Source of the DNA: Artocarpus heterophyllus
Taxonomy: Eukaryota > Streptophyta > Magnoliopsida > Rosales > Moraceae
Direction of reading: 5' to 3'
Assembly: GCA_025403435.1 (NCBI GenBank)
Contig: CM046350.1
Coordinates: forward strand, 32,579,346-32,643,345
Length of the DNA stretch: 64,000 bases
The notes under the pieces were generated by a model. It did no database searches. It saw nothing but the letters and a program-made list of their open reading frames with translations, and had not been told where the DNA came from. The translations under genes and the position numbers were made by a program. Positions 24,780-36,627 of the stretch are shown here, piece by piece; position 1 is the first letter of the stretch; each line of letters begins with the position of its first letter.

Positions 24780-25363
24780 TGTTGGAAAAAGAGTGCGCAA
24801 CGGAATTTTAAAAATTTTATATCAGAGTAATTTCTAAAGCACAAGTTTGACGTGCTATATGTATAAATTAACCAAATCTTACTAACCTTTGTGTGTCGAA
24901 GAACCTCCGCAATCTGTGAAGAGAAATAACGTTCCAGAAGAGCCTCAACCAACTGGTCTTCTTTGCTATTCTCTATCCACGATCGGAGTAAGTGTAGGCT
25001 TACACGTACAGCTCTTCCACCGGTGACTCTCTTTCCAACCAATCAAGAGAACCCAAAGTAAGTGTTCGTGATTTGTGAACAAAAGCTCTCAGGGAGTTTT
25101 TTAGATTCTCACTTAGCAGAGTATCACTCTTAATCTCTCAATTGATCTAAGTAACTTGTGAGAATCACTTCCTATTTGTAGAGGTTGGTCCTAGGGTCAG
25201 TCCTTATCAGATTAAGTCTCAAAACTCGAATCAGAATCAAATTTGGATCAATATTTGATAAGATCTGTGTGGAAACGCGTGATCTTATCCTTCGCTGATC
25301 GGCAGGCAGAACCACCTGATCGGCAGGCCAAACAGGTCATATCGGCTGGCCGAACACATCCAT
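24780..25363 (-). repeat. Copia LTR fragment, minus orientation
   Basis: It starts TGTTGGAAAAAG, the reverse-complement end of the family LTR, and contains the landmarks CTCAACCAACTGGTCTTC and GTTCGTGATTTGTGAAC. It is cut at 25363 where a second copy in the same orientation begins, within the CGGC-rich motif zone of U3. Confidence 0.8.
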
Positions 25364-26677
25364 TGTTGGAAAAAGAGTGCGCAGTAGAATTTTAAAAAAT
25401 TTTATATCAGAGTAATTTCCAAAAACACAAGTTTGACATGCTATATATATAAATTAACCAGATCTTACTAACCTTTATGTGCCGAAGAACCTCCGTACTC
25501 TATGAAGAGAAATAACATTCCAAAAGAGCCTCAACCAACTGGTCTTCTTTGCTATTCTTTATCCACGACCAGAGTGAGTGTGGGCTCACACGTACAGCTC
25601 TTCCACTGATGACTCTCCTTCTAACCAATCGAGAGAACCCAAAGCAAGTGTTCGTGATTTGTGAACAAAAGCTCTCAGGGAGTTTTTCATATTCTCACTT
25701 AGTAGAGTATCACTTTTAATCTCTTAATTGATCTAAGTAACTTGTGAGAATCACTCCCTATTTCTAGAGGTTGGTCCTAGGGTCAGTCCTTATCAGATTA
25801 AGTCACAAAACTCATATCAGTATCAAATTCAGATCAATATTTAATAAGATCTGCATGAAAACGCGTGATCTTATCCTTCACTGATCGGCAGGCTGAACCA
25901 CTTAATCAGTAGGCCGAACAGGTCCCATCAGCCGGCCGAACACGTCCATCAGCAGGCCAAACTGTCAAAAAAAATGTCACGAATCTTTTATTTTTCACCC
26001 GAGATTCTATAAGATAAAGTCTTAGTTTTAATTCAAATAACCCAATAGAGAAGTTATCTAATCAAAACAACTTTATCTAGATAATCTCTAAGAAAATAAA
26101 TCAATTCCCAATAATTCTACAAGTTTATCTTGATCTAAGTTATCTAAAATTAAATCAACCGATAAACAAATAAAAATTATCTGATCCCAATAATTTAACA
26201 AGTTTATCTTGAATTAATTTTTATTACAAAATTAATTCAACCGATAAACAGACATGAATTATTTAATTCTTTCAAATTTTAACCAATCTGATAAATCCAA
26301 CATAAGTCACCAATTATTAGAAAAGCACGTCGTGTCATAACAAGATGTTGTGAGCTAGCAAAGGGGATCAAATGGACTTACGTAGTTCAAGCTCCTGATA
26401 ATTACGAAACCCAATATCCCAGATATACATTTCATAATTATCAACTCCAACGCTACTCCACTAAAAGCTTGGAGCTGCACCCTCGAACTACATAGAATTA
26501 CAAAGCCCGTATAACTAAGTCTCCATGACATATCATAGTGTATCATATCCCTATATGATAATCCATAATCGGCTTGAGGACAAGTTCTATCTTACCTTCC
26601 TAATTATTTTTATCTTACGTTCCATGATCTCACCTTTAGAAAACTTACCATCCAAAAACAGTATACCATTCGGTTAC
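25364..26677 (-). repeat. Copia LTR fragment, minus orientation
   Basis: It starts TGTTGGAAAAAGAG inside the preceding fragment and continues through the whole R/U3 landmark series to CCATTCGGTTAC at 26677, where a plus-strand LTR of the same family starts. About 700 bases of the LTR are lacking at its right end. Confidence 0.8.
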
Positions 26678-28708
26678 TGTTAGACATGTGTGCCCTAAAG
26701 AGTAAAAATGTAATACGTTTTTGGAGACATTTTTTATCAATAAAGAATTTATTCATTTATATATACTAAATCTTGTCCTCTTTACGTTCATATTTGTTGA
26801 ATATATGTTAAGCAAACAGTAGTCTGAGACTGTCGGTCTATACCTTTAAGAATTGAGCATATGATGGACTAATTATGCGGAAGACACGATTCTTAAGGTG
26901 ACGGTCTAAAACATATGATCCGCAATCGAGGGGATAAAGTTGTGCGCTTTATTCATACAAAGATTGTTATGTTGTCTATATCCCTATTGGGAGATGGTTT
27001 GTCTTGACCATCGGAGTTGGACTCCATGAATAGAAACATTGGCACATTGTCATAGGGGACGATATGTTGGATCGAGACACAAAGTGAATTAGTTTGGATT
27101 AATAATTCTGTCTTAGAAAATCGATTCACTTTAGATAATCATTTGTATTGTATCTTAATCCTGAGATGGATAGTGGGCCTGTTGTCTCGACTTGTGTCTT
27201 TTGATGTACCAAAGGGTGACTCCCACATCTTAATAGTGGTATGCATGTCGGTACATTGGAGGCATGACTCTTGATAGCGTAGACTTGTTATTCATAGATA
27301 TAGAATCCATAGCTCCTCTTTAGGAGCAATGATATCCTCTTATATGCGTTATCCTGTAATTGGAAAACTAGAGCGCTCAACCATTTGGATACATAGTTGT
27401 AACCGAATGGTATACTATCTTTGGATGGTAAGTTTTTTAATGGTGAGATAATGGAACGTAAGATTAAAATAATCAGGAAGTTAAGACAAAACTTGTCCTT
27501 AAGCAGATTATGGATTATCATATGAGGATACGATACACTATGATATGTCATGGAGACTTAGCTATACGGGCTTCGTAATTCTATAAAGTTCGAGAGTGTA
27601 ACTCCAAGCTTTTAGTGGAGTAGCGTTGGAGTTGATAGTCGTGAAATGTATATCTAGGATATTAGGTTTCATAATTATCGTGAGCTTGAACTTTATAGGT
27701 CCATTTTGGTCCCTTTTGCTAGCTCACAAAATCCTGTAACGACACGGCATGCTTTTTCAATAATTGGTCACTTATGTCAGATTTATCAGATTGGTTTAAA
27801 AATTTGAAAGAATCAAATAATTCATGTACATTTATTGGTTGAATTAATTTTGTAATAAAATTAATTTAAGATAAACTTGTTGAATTGTTGTGATCAGATA
27901 ATTCTTGTCTGTTTATCGGTTGATTTAATTGGATAAATTAAATCAAGATAAACTTGTAGAATTATTGTGAATTGATTTATTTTCTTAGAGATTATCTTGA
28001 TAAAGTTTGTTTTGATCAGATAACTTCTCTATTGGGTTATTTGAATCGAAACTGAGACTTTATCCTATAGAATCTTGGGTGAAAAATAAAAGATTTGCGG
28101 AGATATTTACGCGACAGTTCGGCCTGCCGATCTATGTGTTCGGCCTGTCGATTGGGCCTGTTCGGCCTACTGATCAGCGAGCGATAAGATTACACGTTTT
28201 CACATAGATCTTATCAGATATTGATCCAAGCTTGATTCTATTTCAAGTTTTTGAGACCTAATCTGATAAGGACTGACCCCAAGACCAATCGCTATATAAA
28301 GGGAGTAAGTCTCATGAGTTACTCAGATCAATTGAGAGATTAAGAGTGATACTCTTCTGGTGAGCATCTGAAAACTCCCTAAGAGCTTTTGTTCACAAAT
28401 CACGAACACTAGCTTTGGGTTCTCTCGATTGGTTGAAAGGAGAGTCACTGGTGGAAGAGCTGTACGCTGTGAGCCCACACTCACTCCAGTTGTGGATAGA
28501 GAATAGCAAAGAAGACCAGTTGGTTGAGGCTCTTCTAGAACGTTACTTCTCTTCACAGGTTGCGGAGGTTCTTCGACACACAAAGGTTAGTAAGATCTGT
28601 TTAATTTATACATATAGCATGTCAAACTTGTGTTTTTGGAAAAATACTCTGATGTTAAAATTTTTTAAAAAATTTCGCTGCGCACCTCGCATTGTTTTTT
28701 TTCCAACA
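26678..28708 (+). repeat. Complete 5' LTR of the copia family
   Basis: It begins TGTTAGACATG and ends CCAACA, 2031 bp, followed by AT and the primer-binding site. It carries U3 landmarks, the CGGC-rich palindrome cluster (28114-28175) and a TATA box at 28292. This copy served as the reference for recognising the other LTR pieces in the window. Confidence 0.92.
28292..28300 (+). promoter_or_regulatory. Probable TATA box of the copia LTR
   Basis: CTATATAAA lies about 415 bases before the LTR end, followed by GGGAGTAAGT. The same place in the minus-oriented copies is more altered (for example CCCTATATATAGAGG at about 50821). The transcript start would be near 28325; this is inferred. Confidence 0.55.
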
Positions 28709-28710
28709 AT

Positions 28711-28723
28711 TGGTATCAGAGCC
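28711..28723 (+). other. Primer-binding site, initiator-Met tRNA type
   Basis: TGGTATCAGAGCC lies two bases after the LTR end. It matches the 3' end of plant initiator methionine tRNA used by many copia and gypsy elements. Confidence 0.85.
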
Positions 28724-29203
28724 ATAGGTTTTTACATAAATTTACAAGTTTGTGATCATACTATATACATAATTTTTGTGATCTTAATCTCTCCTATGCT
28801 TGAATTTTATTTTATAGAGAGATAACACTCTAGGTTTCTATATAATTTTATGTTGTTATGGATTATGTGGTAAATGTTTACTAATTAATTATGGTTGATT
28901 AAATGATTATTTATTTATTTATTAATTAATTAATTTACTACCAGTTATGGTTCCTTAGAGGTTAGAATATATATCTAAGTTTTTCATGTAATTTGATGAC
29001 GGACTATCATCTCCGTCTAACAATTGTTATTTAATTTAAATTTGTAATTAAATAATTATTCGGAGAAGACAAATCTAGAAGATGGATGATGGCGCACCCT
29101 GGTGTTTTGTTAAGTCTGTAATTTTATGTTTTTGAATTGTTGAAAATAAAATTGATGAATTGCATTAAAATTGTATTTTCTTGAATGAGAGATTTCTGCT
29201 TAG

Positions 29204-29410
29204 GTCGGCATGCCAAACCCTCAGTTCGGCAGGCCGATGGTCACAGATCGGCAGGGTGGACGTGTGGTTCGGTAGGCCGTCAGTGGGGCAAAAATCGGCT
29301 AGCTTTGCCGGCAGGCCGAACTTCCAGTTCGGCATGCTAAACTTTCACGGGTCGGCAGGTCGATGGAACATGACCGGTAGGCCGATCACCCAGATCGGCC
29401 TGCCGACCGA
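29204..29410 (+). repeat. Cluster of about ten CGGCAGGCCGA palindromic motifs
   Basis: Variants of TTCGGCAGGCCGA (self-complementary core) recur roughly every 15-30 bases in the leader of the copia element, in an otherwise AT-rich setting. The same motif occurs in the LTR U3 (28114-28175) and in the leader of the minus-strand copy (55613-55835). Confidence 0.8.
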
Positions 29411-30372
29411 GAGCTGGAAAATTTCCAGAAAATAGTGCAATTTTTCGGTGTAGTTTTAATTTTATTTTTGAGACGATTCTGAGAAACATTATATTTGGAT
29501 ATGACCGAAAATATGAAGTATTTGATTCATACGGGATTGAAGACTTGAAGATGGCAATTACGTGAAAAAGGATACAACTTGAGGATTCAAGGATGAAGAA
29601 TCGATATATGTCTCGATTATTCTCTTGTAATCTTAATTTTCTGTTCTCTAGGGTGGAGCCATAATATTACGGTTATTATTATGTCTGTAGCTTTGCTTGA
29701 TTGCTTTGCTTATTTGCATTATAATATAATTTGCCATGTATATTGATAACATGTCATATAGAATAGGGAGTGCCGCTCATATTAAAATTGATCATGCATA
29801 ATTTTAAAATAAAACCTTGATTTCAAAAGATTGAGTGGGAGAAGGTTTTCGAAGAGAGAACCTAAAGCCTGCCATCATTGGTCCGTAGGTAGAACATGGT
29901 GGTCCTGACCCCAGGAAGGGATTTCTATCATGTACCAGATTGGATCTCTGAGAGGATAATGTATTTTAGCATGATTTATGGTTGCACACCCCTAGGTGTT
30001 GATTATAAACAATGGATAAAATATTGAAACGATGGTTATACACTCACGTTAATTTTATTATTAACCTCCCCTATGAGCTTTGTAAATAAAATTAATGGCC
30101 AAAGAAACGATTATTAATATATGCTGGATCATACGGGTCCTAGATGACATATATTAATTAGGAGGGGATCCGTGTTCTTGATTGAATTTGGCATGACTCC
30201 CCTAGGAGCTTGTTAAATTATGAGTTGAGAATTATCGTTGTAAGGTTGTGATATTTTCAAGGTTTTAAAACATAAACACATTTGTATGATTTTACATGAT
30301 TGTGCTATCTTACTAAATTATTATGATATGTTTGCTTATGTTTGGTATATGATTCTTTATTGTAGATTAAAA

Positions 30373-31695
30373 ATGTCTAAAAACGCTTTATCATCGATAC
30401 TTGACAAAAACCTGTTAACTGGTGAGAATTATAATGATTGGAAATGGTACTTGGATATCGTCCTGTCCATTGAGAAACTGAAATATGTGCTGACAACCCC
30501 TTGTCCTCCCGAGCCTGTGGGAGACTCAAGTAATGAGCAATTCCAAGCGTATGATCGCTGGAAAGATGCTAATGATCAGGCCCGTTGCTATATTATGGCT
30601 AGCATGAATAATGTGCTGCAGGCTCAACATCAGGATTATGAGACTGCGAAGTAGATCTTGGATAATCTTGAGGATATGTTTAGAGGCCAGGCCATAACAA
30701 TGCGGTAAGGGGCGCTTCAGAAACTCTTAAATTGTAGACAGAGGCCGAGGACATTTGTAAAGGAGCACATGATGTTAGTCATGGGTTACCTCGCTGAGGC
30801 TCAAACCAATGGAGCCGACATTGATGCTGAAACTCAGATGACTATGGTCTTTGAGACTCTATCTAAGGAATTTATTCTATTTAGAGCTACTTTTAATTTA
30901 AGTAATAGACAGAATATGACCTTAATAGAACTGATGAAACAATTACAGGAGTTCGAACTACTGATCAGGGAGTCTCCTGCTGGTGGTGAGGCCAACATGG
31001 TAGCTGCTTTTGGTTCCAATCCTAAATCAGGAAATGGAAAGAAGCAACGGGCTAAGAACGGGAAGTCTTTTATTCCTGCTACTACCAAGAGCAAGTAGTG
31101 GAAGAAGAAGAACCCAAAGAAGCTTAAATGCTTCTTTTGTGGAAAGGTCGGGCATATCAAGAAGCATTGCAAGGACTTCCTTTCCAAAGGAGGTAGATGT
31201 GATCTTCTATATTTAGAAACTTGTTTGGTTGAGGAATCTAATGACATTTAGGTCATAGATTTCGGTGCAACTAATCATGTTTGTGTTTCTCTACAGGGGT
31301 TCAAAGAAACAAGAAGTCTGCTACATGAAGACTTTATGCTTCGGATGGGCGATGGATCCTTGGTCTCAGCGGAAGCAGTGGGGGATGTCCATCTTTACTT
31401 TGATAACTATAGGAATTTATTTTTACAAGATTGTTTTTATGTTCCTAAATTTAAAAGGAATTTAATTTCTGTATCTTGTTTATTTAAAGACTCCTATGTG
31501 GTATCTTTTAATGAAAAAGTGGTGATTCGTAAAAATAAAACTTTTATCTGTTCTAGATGGATGCAAAATAATCTATATTTTATCAAACCTAAGATGGACT
31601 TATTGCTCAATGCTGAGATGAATGATAATAACTCTAAAAGACTTAAAACTTCTCACTCTAATAAGACTTATCTTTGACATTTGTGCCTTGGTCAC
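30373..31695 (+). pseudogene. Copia gag-protease-pre-integrase, broken
   Basis: Gag starts at ATG 30373 with LTGENYNDWKWYLDI, the typical copia Gag N-terminus, and is stopped by TAG at 30652-30654. The reading continues in shifted frames: a segment at 30769-31098 (MTLIELMKQLQEFE), a zinc knuckle CFFCGKVGHIKKHC near 31130, a protease-like region with VIDFGATNHVC near 31254, and NLYFIKPKMD in the GAG-pre-integrase region. A TGG-to-TGA change just before 'HLCLGH' adds another stop. The foreign solo LTR interrupts the frame at 31696. Confidence 0.85.
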
Positions 31696-33822
31696 TGATG
31701 AGACTTAGAAAGTGCATTTTTCTTAACGATAAAATAAAGCATTTTGCATTAATATTTCTCATAAAACTCCTCAATTATAGCAATTCAATGATAAACAGTG
31801 TTTTAATGTCTTAGTGTGTAAATATGCTTAAAAATGTATTTTTAGTATATTTTTATGTTTAATAATATTTTTAGTAATTTTTAGAGTCATTTCGGTGTGT
31901 TAAATGTGTGTTTAGTATGTAAATAGTTAAAACCGTAAAAATAATACGGTTATTTTATTTTGAGTTTTAGCGTATTTAATAGTGTGTTTTAAGTTTGTAA
32001 ATATGTCTTATTATATTTTTAGTAATTTCTAAAAATATTTTCAAGTCATAAAAATTATATCTGTGTCAAACCGTAAGAGACTGAAAATTTTTGGAGTTTT
32101 TATTTAATTTTGTATGTTTTAATGTAAAATAAATATTTTTAATGTTAATGTAAATATTATGTTTGTAAAATAATTAATTTTAGTACATCTGTGAATTTTA
32201 GATTTGAAATCTGGAGGAAAAACGGAGCAAAACGATGCAAAAATGGATAAAATCAAACATCAAATGCATAAAAAAGATAAAGAAAATTCAAAATTCATCT
32301 TGGTGGACACGTGGCACTTTTTTGATCGTCGGATCAACTAACAGAACGATCTCAGCCATCGAACAGAGGGATGCATGTTATCGCGTCATCTGGTACGTCA
32401 GTAGAATCTCGCAATACTCTCCACGTGTCATTTTCTAATTGGCGTGTGCACACATGCACCGACACGCTGCAAACGCGTCAGAGGAGCATCTTAGGCCGCA
32501 TTGGATCTCATGCGGTTGACTCCACGTGCATCTATCTTCCTAGCTATTTGATCAGTTGACAAAGACCAATCTGACAGCCTCGAATCTCGGTCCCACCCGG
32601 CCCCACCTGGGTCCATTTTTGTGTTCATTTGGAATCCGTTGGATTGCATCTTTAACGGCCACGATCAACCTGTTTTAATACTTCCACCCGTAGTGCCATA
32701 GAGGATCTCAGCGTGATTCTCACACTCTGAGAAAGGCCAGCGCGTAAAAAAGAAGGGGGAAAATTTCAACGCTTGAATAGTAGAAATGATTGAAGAATAG
32801 TTACCCTTTCATGCCTATAAATACCGAGCTATCCTTCAGGTCTCGACACCCCTCATGCAGTATGAAAATGTTGCTGTAATAGTTTTAGTTTAGTTTTTAT
32901 TTTAGTTTTCAGTCTAGTTTCTTGTAAAATATTTTCTAGTTTATGTTGTAAAAATTATGCTCAATAATATCAGTAGTACTTTATTAATTATGTCTTTCTA
33001 AATTTCTTTTTAGCTGAGGGGAGAGGGGGAAATTCTGGCAAAATTATCTTAAATATTTTTGGTTTTTCATAGTTTTCTAAGCTGTTGTAATGCCAAAATA
33101 TTTTCTTAGAAAACCGAGAATTTCAATATTTTCTTAGCTAGAACTCTGCCAAAATTACGGTTCTGATTTATCGACGACATAGACTGGCACGAATAATGCT
33201 TGGGAGGACCTTGATTACTCGTAGACAGAGAATGGCTCGGTAAATGCTTAACTTACTATCTTGGTTGTTATTTTAGTTAAGTTATGTTGAAATGCTGTTT
33301 ATTTATTAAGTTGTGTTTTTGCTACATTATAGACATGAAATGGCACAGTAAATGCTTGGCAAATCTTGATTATTGTCGACACAGGATAGCATAGTGTATA
33401 CTTAAACCAACTAATAAATAAAAAGAGAAACTAAAATATATTGAAGATAATTGTCAGAATAGAACCTTTGAACCTCAGTCCTGTTATTATTGTTGTTTTA
33501 CTTCTTTAAATTGTCGTTATTATTGTTGTTACTTTGCTTAAGTTATTATTTACATTTCTTGTTATTAAAGTTTCAAATTTTCAAAATTTAAAGATGAAAA
33601 ATGTTGTAAAAATGTGTAAATATTGTAAATACATTATGTGAATAATAAATATTAATCTTCAAAATTTTCAGCTTAAATAAAAAGAAAAAGTTAATATAAT
33701 ATATGTACTGGAACTGAATAAATCTTTCCCTGTGGGTTCGACCTCGGATTCACCGAGTAAATATTACTTGAGACAACCTTATACTTGGGGTTATTTAGAA
33801 TGCGTAAATAGACGTGAGATCA
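31696..33822. mobile_element. Solo LTR of another retrotransposon family
   Basis: It is flanked by the 5-bp duplication GTCAC (31691-31695 and 33823-33827), starts TGATGAGAC and ends GAGATCA (TG...CA), and interrupts the copia frame exactly inside LGH|INLN. It has no coding sequence. Near its right end it has CCCTGTGGGTTCGACCTCGG, which I recall from gypsy LTRs of the Athila/Tat kind; that assignment is tentative. A TATAAATACC at about 32818 may be its TATA box. Orientation is probably plus. Confidence 0.85.
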
Positions 33823-34268
33823 GTCACATTAACCTAAATAGGATTCAAAGGTTGGTAAGGGATGAGCCTTTAAGTCACTTAAAGGTGACTGATGAAGAAC
33901 CAATAGTATGTTTCAATTGATTTTTTGTAATCTTTATTTTCTTTTCTCTTAGATGGAACTATAACATTACGGTTGTTTATTTATTATTATTTTGCTTGTG
34001 GCTTTGCATGTTGCTTTGCTTGTATGTATTATAACATGATTTGCTATGTATGGTGATAACATGTTATGTAGAATAAGGAGCGTCGCTCGTTAAAAATTGT
34101 TCATGATGTTAACATAAAACTTCAAACTAAGCTAGTTAAGTTAGTTTTTTTGTGAAATTGATAATCATGTGGAATTTGATTATTTCTTTTATTTTTATTG
34201 ATTCAAAGTGTTTATTAAGTGATTTTGAATGCTTGTAAATAGGTGGACATTAGTTAGAATGTTATTTT

Positions 34269-36293
34269 TGTTGGAAAAATAGTATACAGTGTAATTTTAA
34301 ATTTTTTTATATCAATGTATTTTCTAAAACACAAGTTTGACACACTATATGCGTAAATAAACCAAATCTTACTAACGTTGTAAATGCCAAAAAGCTTCCT
34401 AAATCAGTGAAGAGAAGTAACGTTCTAGAAGGACCTTAACCAACTGGCGTTTTTTGCTATTCTCTATTCACGATCGGAGTGAGTGTGGGCTTACACGTAC
34501 AGCTCTTCCACCAGGCGACTCTTCTTCCAACCAATTGAGAGAACCCAAAGCTAGTGTTTGTGATTTGTGAACAAGAGCTCTCAGGGAGTTTTCAGACTCT
34601 CACCAATAGAGTATCACTCTTAATCTCTGAATTGATCTAAATAATAATGAGACTCACTCTCTTTTTATAGAGGTTGGGTTCATGAGTCAGTCCTTATTAG
34701 ATAATGTCTCAAAATCGAATCAGAATCAAATTCGGATCAATATTTGATGAAATTTGTGTGAAAACGCATGATCCTTTTACTGCGTGAAAACGCGTGATCC
34801 TTTTATTGCGTGGTTGGCATGCAGATTTTTCTAACATGCATGTCGAACTTGCCCTATCAATAGGCCGAAGTATCTCTCAACTAATCTTTTATTTTCCACC
34901 TAAGATTCTATAGGATAAAGTCTCAGTTCTAATTCAAATAACCCAATAAAAAAGTTATCTAATTAAAATAACTTTATCTAGATAATCTTTAGGAAAAAAA
35001 ATGAATTCCTAATAATTCAACAAGTTTATCTTGAATTAATTCAAAATTAATCCAATCGATAAATAGATATGAATTATCTGATCTCGATAATTCAACAGGT
35101 TTACATTGAATCAATTTTGTCACAAAATTAACTCAACCGATAAACAGACATGAATTATTTGATTCTTTTGATCTCAGCCAATCTAATAAATCTGACATAA
35201 GTCCCCAATTATTGAAAAAACACGCTGTATCATTACTGGATTTTTGTGAGTTAGCGAAAGGGACCTGATGGACCTATATAGTTCATGCTCCTGATAATTA
35301 TGAAACCCAATATCCTAGATATACATTTCATAATTATCAACTCCAACGCTACTTCACTAAAAGCTTGGAGTTGCACTCTCGAACTATATAAAATTACGAA
35401 GCCTGTATAGCTAAGTCTCCATGACATATCATAGTGTATCGTATCCTCATAGGATTATCCATAACCCGCTTAAAGACAAGTTTTGTCTTACCATCACGAT
35501 TATTTTTATCTTACGTTCCATTATCTCACCATCGGAAAACTTACCATCCAAAGACGGTATACCATTTGGTTACACCTATGTATCTAAATGGTTGAGCGCT
35601 CCAGTTTTCCAATTATAGGATAACATATATAAGAGGATATTATTACTTCTAAAGACGAGCTATGGATTCCATATCTCTGAATAATGGGTCTATGCTATCA
35701 AGAGTCATGCCTCCAACATACCGACATACGTATCACTATTAAAATGTGGGTGTCACCCTTTGGTACATCAAAAGACACAAGTCAAGACAACATGCCAACT
35801 ATTCATCTCAGGATCAAGATACAATACAAATGATTGTCTAAAGTAAATCGATTTGCCGAGACAGAATTATTAATCCAAATCAATTCATTTTATGTCCCAA
35901 TCAAACACATCATCACTTATGACAATGTGCCAATATTTCTATTCACGAAGTCCATCTCCGATGGTTAAAACAAACCATCTCCCAATAGGGATATAGACAA
36001 CATAACAATCTTTACATGAATAAAGCGCCCAACTTTATTCCCTCGATTGCGGATCTTATGTTTTAGACAATCACCTCAAGAATCGTATCTTCTGCATAAT
36101 CTGTCTACCATATGCCCAATTCTTAAAGGTTTAGAATGACAATATCAGACTTTTGTTTGCTTAACATACATTCAACAAATATGAACATAAAGAGGACAAG
36201 ATTTGGTATATAAATAATAAATAAATTCTTTATTGATAAAATGTCTCCAAAAACACATTACATTTTTACTCCTTAGGGCATACACGTCTAACA
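34269..36293 (-). mobile_element. Solo copia LTR in the gypsy left LTR
   Basis: A complete 2025-bp LTR of the copia family, in minus orientation (TGTTGGAAAAAT ... CGTCTAACA), is flanked by the target duplication ATTTT (34264-34268 and 36294-36298). The uninterrupted site is visible in the right gypsy LTR near 59170. No internal sequence is left, so it arose by LTR-LTR recombination. Confidence 0.92.
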
Positions 36294-36627
36294 ATTTTAG
36301 AACTTATGGAAAGAAAATACAAAACTAGGTTAAGTAAAAAATCAAGTTTGCATCATGCTTGATTCTTGTGTATTGGGCTGTTTTTATAAGACTATATACT
36401 TCCCTTAATGATATTTAAAGTTTGGAAATGTTAGCGATTTATTAGAAACTTGATTTGTCTAGAAAGTTGTAAAATTATTATGTGTTCGATAATTTGTAAT
36501 TTATAGCCAAGAATGTACGGATTGTATGTTTGTTGAGATGATAGAGCACCTAATCTCTATGTTTAATATGTTTATAATAGTATAGCATGTTCCTTGGACA
36601 TAAATGTGCATTTTGACATTGTTATGC

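Larger units (their letters stand above)
26678..34117 (+). mobile_element. Ty1/copia retrotransposon with about 2-kb LTR, truncated
   Basis: It comprises a full 5' LTR (26678-28708), PBS, long leader (28724-30372), gag (from 30373), protease and GAG-pre-integrase remnant, then a 2.1-kb foreign solo LTR (31696-33822). After that the frame resumes (HINLNRIQRLV) for only about 60 bases. At about 33888 it jumps to leader-type sequence like 29600-29790, running to about 34117. Integrase, RT, RNase H and the 3' LTR are missing. The element is the plus-strand cousin of the copy at 50433-58035. Confidence 0.85.

Noticed and set aside
31010..31247. Overlapping ORFs on both strands over the copia zinc knuckle
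   Set aside because: These are shadows of the gag frame, which explains the sequence.
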